Part shown: positions 57,151 to 64,000 of the stretch, one piece after another
Layout of the letters: the number at the start of each line of letters is the position of its first letter
Numbering within the stretch: position 1 is the first letter of the stretch
Origin: Caenorhabditis remanei
Lineage: Eukaryota > Nematoda > Chromadorea > Rhabditida > Rhabditidae
Assembly: GCF_010183535.1 (NCBI RefSeq)
Contig: NC_071333.1
Coordinates: 9,670,587-9,734,586 of the forward strand
Direction: 5' to 3'
Length of the DNA stretch: 64,000 bases
Translations under genes and position numbers: made by a program
The notes under the pieces: model-generated
Told to the model about the DNA's origin: nothing
Databases searched by the model: none
Seen by the model: only the letters and a program-made list of their open reading frames with translations

Positions 57151-58359
57151 ATGAGTCAAGAAGCAACCGTGTCGGATTCAAACGTTCAGAACCGTTACAA
57201 ATCCGTCATGAACATTTTTCGTCGTGCTTTCAACTTTCGTAAAAAGGGGACAAGTGAGTTGTTATTACCAAAGTATAATGTTCGTGTTCTAAAACATTTT
57301 TTCTAATTTGAAGAGAATGTTGATCTTTTCAGAACAAGATGTCGAAGAGAACACTCCACTTGAAATTGAAATGCAACCGATTGCAAAACCTCCAACGCCA
57401 CCAAAACCTCGCGCTAAATCTTCTCCAAGCAGTATGTAGTTTTAGTTTTTTTTATATGAGAGCTGGAATGTTTACAGCTAGCAACGTACCATCTACTTCT
57501 GCGGCTAGCACACAACCACGTCGTCGAGGTCTCTACGAAGATCCATTTGTAGCTGTTTTAACAGATGGAACGATCTATGTTAAGAACTATTATAACTTTA
57601 ATGAATTGGCTGAGTATCAAATGTCGGAGTTCCGTTATGCATATGTGGTAAGTTTTTCAAATCCTCTTTTTCAAATAATAATTTTTGATTATCTACATTT
57701 TTCAATTTTCAAAAACAAAATGACTGTATTTTCAGAAAAGAAACAGTTGTGTCATAGAAGCAAAGGATATTGACAGAGTCTATTATACTCCAGGAGCAAC
57801 TTACAAAGATTCGACCGTATGCAAAAACTGGGGTATCTGCATGAATGATGTCTGGTGGGCCAGTCATATTGATAGGTAAGTAGCCCTAATAAATTACATA
57901 CTAGATATTGTACTCTAGTAGTAACCGATTTGTAGAGTGAAAATTTGTAAGATCAAATATTGAACATTCCAGATTGGAAGACAGTAATCCACATACTACC
58001 GTAGTTCTTTATGGCCGTTTTGGGCTACATGCCGGCCTGTCGGTCGTTAACATTGACGCATTTGCTGAAAGTCTCCAATGTGTTGGCCTTCCGAGAGATG
58101 CTCCGTTCCAAAGTGGTCTTCCGAATCCCCCTTTGAAATCAATTCCACTTCCGTATATAGACGATGACGTAGAAGAAGGTGGGTTTTGACTCAACAGGTT
58201 ATCAAAAACTTTGTGAAACACTTTAAAAAAAGGGAACGTCATTTTCAAACATAAAAAAGATGAATCACAGGCACCCACAATAAAAATTTGTATATTTCAG
58301 AAGTTCCGAGAGTACAAACTACCAGCAAAAACCTGATTGAAACACCGATACTTCAATGA
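57151..58359 (+). CDS. unrecognised intracellular nematode protein, about 258 residues
   Basis: Exons: 57151-57253, 57333-57431, 57478-57647, 57736-57875, 57973-58178, 58301-58359. TTTCAG lies just before the ATG, consistent with trans-splicing. There is no signal peptide. A basic N-terminal part (FRRAFNFRKKG) and a Pro/Lys linker (IAKPPTPPKPRAKSSPS) lead into one folded domain of about 130 residues: YEDPFVAVLTDGTIYVKNYY, CVIEAKDIDRVYYTPG, WGICMNDVWWASHIDRLED, and VVLYGRFGLHAGLSV ... NIDAFAESLQCVG. The beta-rich pattern with a final amphipathic helix resembles a PH-like domain, but this is inference. The C-terminus is acidic and then Thr/Pro-rich. Confidence 0.8.
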
Positions 58360-58662
58360 ATTTCACGCAGTGTCTTTGATATCACACTTCCAAATTGAAC
58401 GCAATTTCTAGAATCCCCGTATACCACTATTAAATATCGTTTTTTGACATGAGCCTTTCCATTCTTGCATCATCATCTCAACATACTTGTTTCTGTCCGT
58501 TTCATAGCGCTATCCAATTGTCTTTGACTATATAATGTAATCTGATGCAATTCCGCAATTCTTGATCATCTCCATAAAATGTATTTTATTGTTTCAGCAT
58601 TATTTCTTAGATCCCACCAATTTGTTGTCATAAATGTTAGTTTCATTTCAAATATAGTACAA

Positions 58663-59140
58663 TTAAGTTTGAATTCGTTTGTAGTTAATGATGGATGTTT
58701 CGGTATCAAGGTCTATAATGATATCGAAGGTTCTTGAATAATACATTGAGCTCATCAAATCGACAGTATAGGTTTTCCAGCTATCTGGTGATTTCGCGCA
58801 GTTATGAGTGACATAGATGTAAGGATCCAAACCAGAAAATTCGAATTGTTCGCCTTCTAGTGTCAGCTTCATTTCCGGTGATTTGCCGAATGTATATGTG
58901 GAAAAATCCATTGTGTCGTCTTCATCGATTGCACCTGGGACAAACATCTTTAGCTGAAATAACACCAAAAGCAAGTAACTTACTATCATCAAAATCTCTT
59001 TCCATCAGGAAGACTGTGGCATCTGGGCTCTTCGGAGCTTTGCAGCGAAGGGTAATTTGTGCATTTACAACAGTTGTTCTAATACGGGAGATTGATTCCA
59101 CAAGGGATAAAACACAAAACAGTAACAATAAAACCTTCAT
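58663..59140 (-). CDS. transthyretin-like (TTR) secreted protein, 142 residues
   Basis: Exons on the minus strand: 59140-58984 and 58934-58663. A signal peptide (MKVLLLLFCVLSLVES) is followed by the nematode transthyretin-like pattern: VVNAQITLRCKAPKSPDATV, FLMERDF, an acidic loop (AIDEDDTMDF), a G-x-F-x-FSG type turn (GEQFEFSGLDPY), the conserved IYVTHNC, and a C-terminal beta strand (FDIIIDLDTE). Length fits the family. Using the upstream TTATTTCAG would run into a stop, so the acceptor CCCAG before 58934 must be used. These are small secreted proteins; a few act in cell-corpse recognition or neural signalling, most are uncharacterised. Confidence 0.85.
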
Positions 59141-59271
59141 GACGCCGTCCGAGAGCAAAACGCGAAACCCTTTTTATATGTTCTCGGATGTTTTTATTAC
59201 TATATTTGATTTTTTTTTCTTTTTTGAAACGTTATATGATGTAGATTGAATATTTCAGTTCAAAAAACAAC

Positions 59272-59418
59272 ATGCTGACTAATGTAAGCTCACAATATCT
59301 AGTTTTCCGATACGAATCTCCGCCAGAAGACAATTCTCCGTTTGTCGTTCGATTGTCGTTAAAATGCGAAGGTTATTTGAAAGGAATCTCTTTTTCTCGG
59401 GGGTGTTCTCAAGGCTGA
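59272..59418 (+). CDS. candidate small ORF, 48 residues
   Basis: ATG at 59272, 15 nt after a TATTTCAG acceptor-like site, opens MLTNVSSQYLVFRYESPPED and 28 more residues to TGA. The composition is coding-like. GTAAGC directly after codon 4 could also be a donor. It could be a small gene or a first exon; no partner exon was found. Confidence 0.28.
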   Translation: MLTNVSSQYLVFRYESPPEDNSPFVVRLSLKCEGYLKGISFSRGCSQG

Positions 59419-59727
59419 TCTGAATCTTTCATTTTAGTTTTTCATGTCTTGTTCACATATACGAGGGGCATTTCTATTTCTTAAAATATGTGTCGCAATC
59501 TAGAAAAAAGATACATCAGAGCTAAACCGGGGAATATTCAGATTAAAAAGAGTCTCAACTACACATTTCATATGACATTGAGTTTATAACTAATGGAATT
59601 AAAATGGTAAGATTGAATTAGTACAACCGGAATGAAAAACTGAAAATGACAAAATCTTTAAAATAAAATTAGTAAGGAGGGATTTGAATAAAAGGTAAAC
59701 GTAAATAAATTATTTTAAAGTGGGAAA

Positions 59728-61831
59728 TCATATAATTGGTTTGAGAACAAGGCTTAAAACGGTGTTTTTGAAATGCTGATTAATACCAGCCAACCAAAGT
59801 TCTTGTTCACGGATCTCGATGACGTTGCGCTTTCTTTTCTGCTCCGGTTCTTTTCTTTCCCGTTGTTTTATTCTTTTTCTTCTGATCCTCTTTTTTTGAT
59901 TTTTTGTCAATCGAAGTTCTTCCTGTTCCGAGTCATCGGAATCGGTTTGATCGGAATCAGAATCAAGAAAAACGGGCTGAAGTAATCCTCGTCCTCCATC
60001 GGATAGAGCGGGAAAGAGTGAAGGTTCAACTTTTCCTGGTGCTGTATATTTTAGATAATTTGCATGATCAATGTCTCCGATTGTATTCCTGACAGCTGTC
60101 CAACTGGCTCTTGCTCTGTTTAGCTCCGTGGCTGTTCGCATCGTAGTCGCTAATTTCTCATTTAGCGAATTTTTCACCACTTCAGAATCGAATGTTCCTT
60201 CTGGAGTGATACCCGGCATCATTGCTTCTGGCCATCCTCTTGGAAGATTTGGACCAGTTCTGCCATCAGATGACGTGGTTGGAAACCGTTCCGGTGAAGG
60301 AGGAACGTCAATAGATGAATTTCCATATTCTACTTCATCAAAGAATTTCATAAGTATTGGCTCAAAATGTTCCACCATATTGTTTATTTCTATGAAATAT
60401 TTGAACCACTCTTCAGTTACGTCCTTAGTCTTACTTTTCTCTTTTTCTTCCTCTTTGATAATATCTCTAAGATTGACGGCGTGCTGTAAAAACAAAACTC
60501 TAAAAATTTTTTTTTTAATTTTCAAGCTTACACATAGCATGTGCATTGCCATTTTTGTCGCATGAGCCCGATTGACGAACCAACTGTGATCTGTATCGGG
60601 ATCATTGTTTTCAACCGATGGATCTAACTTCGAAGCAACAAAATCTGGATCACCGTGAAATCTTGGAAATGTGGAAGGATGAACATGTCGTTTATGTGGC
60701 TCTTTCCTATTCAATTCATCTAATCTGAGGAGCTCCTCCGTGGTTGGATAAGATTTCAATGGTGGCCTGTGGAAGAAGACGAACCCAACAGGAAAATCGG
60801 CTAATTCCGGGTATTCAAGCTCTGCGGCGATTGCTCTGACATGAAAGATAACCGAAACAGTTTTTAAAGTTTAACATGATAATCTTACCTAAAGTCGTAT
60901 GTACTAATAAAATGTAGAGGATGTGATTCAGTGAACCAGTGTTTGAAACATTTTATTGTATGATGTACATTCCAATTGATATCACTGTTGTGTTTCCAGT
61001 ATAGCCCAATGAACAATCGAATGCAAGCAAATTGAATTCCATCAAAACGAGATTGTCCAACTGATGGTTCATGGCCGTGATAAGCATAAGTACAGCTGAC
61101 CGTGATTAAACCATGATTTTTGTGTATCTTAAATGACATCTAACAGTAAGATATTTTCGATTGTATCCATCACTAACCCTCGCAAATCCAAAGCATTTCT
61201 CATGCTTCTTATGACGGCAAAAGTAGATATCGGGTGTTCTACAGTTCAAAAGTTTGTAAGCCGGAAATCGGAGTTTGACGAATTTCTTTTAAAAAAATCT
61301 GATTTGTTGCATGGTTACATCCAGTTTTGACAGTGGAAATAAAAATAAACTCACTCTTGCCAGCTCTTCCGTTGGGAAGCAGTGATGCTCAGCAAGTTGT
61401 CTTGGCCAGATAGAATCAACGGCTCTATTACAGTTTAGATGTCCTTTGAAAACTTGAACGTCCCGTTTTTTGGGACGTCTAAATTTTTGAAAGGACGTTT
61501 AAAAAAAATTAAAGTTTGAAAGGACGTTTAAGTGTTTCAAGGGACGTCTAAGTGTTTTAAGGGACGTTTAAGTGTTTTAAGGGACGTTTGAGTTTTTAAA
61601 GGACATCTAAACTGTAATAGAGCCAATCAACATCATCATCTGGTAACTCACCACCGGGAAGCCTCTGAACTTTTCTTTCAAAATAGAAAATAATAAAGAA
61701 AACACCTGAAGAATAGTATCACGCTCAAAAACCAATCTTTCAAACGCGACAGGTTTCAGTGCTTCCAGAATTTTTTTGTTCTTTTCGATTCGCAAATCAA
61801 GTTCAGCGTCTGGATCTGGTCCCCACTTCAT
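59728..61831 (-). CDS. unrecognised Cys/His nuclear-type protein, exon 2 interrupted by a transposable element
   Basis: Exons on the minus strand: 61831-61706, 61664-61625 plus 61413-61355 (one exon split by the element and its duplicated target), 61285-61178, 61139-60889, 60835-60532, 60483-59728. Without the insertion the reading is open for about 547 residues. There is a Cys/His cluster (LLNCRTPDIYFCRHKKHEKC then SCTYAYHGHEP, vaguely like FLYWCH/MULE zinc fingers), conserved-looking GDPDFVASKLDPS and GWPEAMMPGITPEGT, then an acidic run (DSDSDQTDSDDSEQEE) and a strongly basic nuclear-localisation-like run (KKRIRRKRIKQRERKE). With the insertion the frame shifts and stops within the element, leaving a short product, so this allele is probably null. 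The start follows TATTTCAG. It is divergent from C2CD5 (456 bp apart). Confidence 0.75.
61421..61624. mobile_element. 204-bp MITE inserted in a coding exon, with 7-bp target duplication
   Basis: Perfect 24-bp terminal inverted repeats (outer end GGCTCTATTACAG; 61421-61444 and 61601-61624) are flanked by the direct duplication AATCAAC (61414-61420 and 61625-61631). The interior consists of 20-bp tandem copies of the type TTTAAGTGTTTTAAGGGACG. No coding capacity. Removing the element and one target copy restores an open frame in the host exon, which shows the insertion is secondary. Confidence 0.93.
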
Positions 61832-62287
61832 CTTTCCAGGAGCCAAGCTGAAATACAATTTGTCAATATTTTGTAGAAAACGGAAGAGAGTCACGAAACA
61901 AAACTCAAGAATCATTGCCGAAATTTACTGTACTGTATACACTGTTGTTTTTCATTGTTTTTTCCTTTTTTTAGTAAAAAAAAACTATAGGTGTCAAAAC
62001 GTAAGCAAATAAAAATGGCGAACATACACCACAACCCGCAAACACACCCTATTCCCTCTTTCTCTCCAACGTCTACACTATTTTTCCTGGTGCATAGCTT
62101 TTTTCATTAGACATATGGCAGCGAGTGTTGGCACTGGCCGAGCAGAAAGAGAAACCTAGTCCCTGAAAACTAGTCCACTGTTTTCATTGATGTTTTGATA
62201 TAGTTAAAGCTTTCTAGCCACGCTGGCTCTTTATATTTCTCGAAATTTCTTCACTATAAAAATTCAGTATTTTCAGATGTTCTAAAA
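61832..62287. promoter_or_regulatory. shared intergenic region between divergent genes
   Basis: 456 bp separate the starts of the minus-strand gene at 61831 and the C2CD5 homologue at 62288. A TTGTATTTCAG acceptor precedes the former by 16 nt and a TTTTCAG precedes the latter by 11 nt, so both mRNAs may be trans-spliced. No core promoter motif is distinct. Confidence 0.45.
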
Positions 62288-64000
62288 ATGTTGATTCCGG
62301 TTTGCAACGAACGTTTGCCGGTCAGGCTTGAGATATGTGTTCAATCCGCAAAAGCTTTACCGGTTATGAACAAGGTAAGTTGATTTGAAATATTGAAACT
62401 TCAAGGAAAAATCAATTTTCAGAGTATAAACTCAACTGATGCATTTGTAGAAGTTCGATTTTTGGAGACAGTCGATAAAACAGAGGTCATAACCAGTTTA
62501 AATCCAGTCTGGAATAGTGAACAATTTGTATTCGACACAGATGAAAAAGAACTAACCGAAGAATGGCTACAGTTGCGGTAAGAATCAAAAATGTTAGAAA
62601 ATCGAGAAAATACCCTAACTAGGGTTTTTTTTAAATAAATAAATTCCTTTGACTGCAATCCCTTGTTAGTCAAAATAAAAACAAAAATAGAAAAAAAATT
62701 TCAGAGTTATGGACCATGACACGTACTCCGCTAACGATGCGATCGGAAGAGTCAACGTCGACTGCAACGTGTTCTTGGAAAGAATGAGATTAGCGAAATC
62801 AGAAGTTTTTGAAGAAACGTTCACAATGAGAGTCTACGATACAATTTATGGAAATCGTGGAGAACTTACGCTGTCTATAAAAATGCATCTTCTTATGCAA
62901 TACAACCCAAAAAACTATGTTCAAATCATGTCAAGTGAGTTTTTTGTATTTCTCCGTTCACAAGACCACCATGAAGAAGAGGCGAAGTTTTTGCAAGACT
63001 CGGCATTTTCCTCTCTGTGATAGATCAACGCCGTAAATGTACTTTTTGCGAACGTCGCATTGTATGAACGCCGGAATATCCTTGGAGACACTTCCGATAA
63101 ATCATTGAATTTCCAACCTTGAACTACATTTCCCATCGAAAAAGTCACTGTTTTCAGCGAGTTTCGTTCCTACATGTCTTCGAGTATCGGATATTTTTGG
63201 ATTGGTCGATAACATTCGATGCGAAAAAGATCCGGACTACGAATGGCTTGACAAGTATGAATAGAACTATAACATCGGTCAGCGAACCGAAGACTTTACA
63301 GAATTCGAACACCTCGAGCTACAAACGAAGCAAGACAAAATGCTATTCGAGTCACTATGCGAGATGCAATGATGGGAATTGCACAAAAAGCGTACAAAAT
63401 GGGAGGAAATGCAATTATTGGGTAATAATTGAGATACTATCGGCTATTGACTAGCTTTTCACTTTTTCAGGGTGCACGAGTCTGTGGATATGGAAGGGTC
63501 CGCATCAGATTTACTCACATGCCGAGTGATTGGAACATGCGTGAAAGTAGTTCATGGCAACTTTCAACCAGCGCCATATGGGAAACCGATTAAACCTATT
63601 TTGACAATTGACAAGTTACCAGCAGAGAGGTACGAACATTCCTGTGAATACCAATTTAGTAAACTACATTACTTCAGACAAGTTGGTTTGGGCTCTCTTC
63701 TGACGTGTCGTTCTATACAAATTCTGAATGAGGATGAAAATCCGGAAACCGTTCGTCGCGATTATTGGGTTGCATTGAGAGCTGAAATCTTTCAACAAGC
63801 AAGAAGTGTTGGTTGCAATCTGGTTGTTGGATACTCAGAGTCTGTTAATGTGAATGACTGTAAGTTTTGCATAAAATACTCCATTTATTTGAGGAACAAC
63901 CTATTTTCATTATTGCAGCTGTTGCACTACTCACCTGCACCGGAACAGCCATTGTGTTGTCTGATGGAAATGAACCAGCCAACACAAATAATGGTCCAAA
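62288..64000 (+). CDS. C2CD5: C2CD5 (CDP138) homologue, 5' part
   Basis: Exons: 62288-62374, 62423-62577, 62705-62934, 63158-63254, 63302-63421, 63471-63629, 63678-63859, 63919 to beyond the window. The N-terminal C2 domain (TDAFVEVRF, SLNPVWNSEQF, MDHDTYSANDAIGRV) matches human C2CD5 closely. Then come the conserved KDPDYEWLDK, IRTPRATNEARQNA, GGNAIIG, VIGTC, and the second repeat VGYSESVNVND with LTCTGTAIVLSDG. The human protein carries a long Ser-rich linker between these repeats; here it is much shorter. The mammalian protein is a calcium-binding Akt substrate needed for insulin-driven GLUT4 vesicle insertion. The gene runs off the right edge. Confidence 0.93.

Noticed and set aside
1..64000. 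CRISPR arrays, operons of bacterial type, rRNA genes
   Set aside because: None seen; the only regular repeat arrays are the 19-20-bp units inside the two transposable elements, and all clear genes are intron-rich eukaryotic genes.

Overview
The window is nematode DNA, most likely from a Caenorhabditis species other than C. elegans. Every multi-exon gene uses the TTTTCAG-type 3' splice site, short introns of about 45-70 nt are common next to a few very long ones, and the families present are nematode-typical (a supplementary nuclear hormone receptor, a transthyretin-like secreted protein). Gene density is low and AT content high. No C1 domain or other UNC-13-specific feature was seen.

Layout. 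From about 0.8 to 25.9 kb lies one very large gene for a Munc13-4/BAIAP3-type vesicle-priming protein (C2 - MUN - C2). Its 3' half (20.3-25.9 kb) is compact and certain. Its 5' half is spread over about 17 kb and holds many candidate alternative first exons. Those before 10.9 kb end in phase 0 and fit the acceptor at 10909. Those between 11.7 and 19.5 kb end in phase 2 and fit the acceptor at 20347. From 26.1 to 28.1 kb sits a complete DNA transposon with ISXO2/Merlin-type transposase, an 8-bp target duplication and unequal arrays of a 19-bp repeat inside its inverted ends. From 31.0 to 33.8 kb is a secreted or membrane-anchored ectonucleotide pyrophosphatase-like gene carrying a tRNA-Gly(GCC) in antisense inside an intron. 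An unrecognised gene (34.7-35.7 kb, +) and a nematode-type gene with weak acetyltransferase-like features (35.9-37.3 kb, -) lie tail to tail. A nuclear hormone receptor occupies 38.8-43.3 kb (-).

A 10-kb stretch (43.3-53.2 kb) without recognisable genes separates the receptor from a secreted protein gene (53.2-54.3 kb, +). After another 2.8-kb gap come an unrecognised gene with a PH-like look (57.2-58.4 kb, +), a transthyretin-like gene (58.7-59.1 kb, -), a nuclear-looking Cys/His protein gene (59.7-61.8 kb, -) whose second exon is split by a 204-bp inverted-repeat element, and the 5' part of a C2CD5 (CDP138) homologue that runs off the right edge (62.3-64.0 kb, +).

Two genes (BAIAP3-like and C2CD5-like) belong to calcium-regulated membrane traffic, but they lie 36 kb apart and nothing suggests joint control. 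The most interesting observations are the multi-promoter 5' region of the BAIAP3-like gene, the two GGCTCT-ended transposable elements (one inserted in a coding exon), and the likely loss of one metal site in the phosphodiesterase-like protein. All exon limits were read by eye from splice signals and phase. No searches were run.
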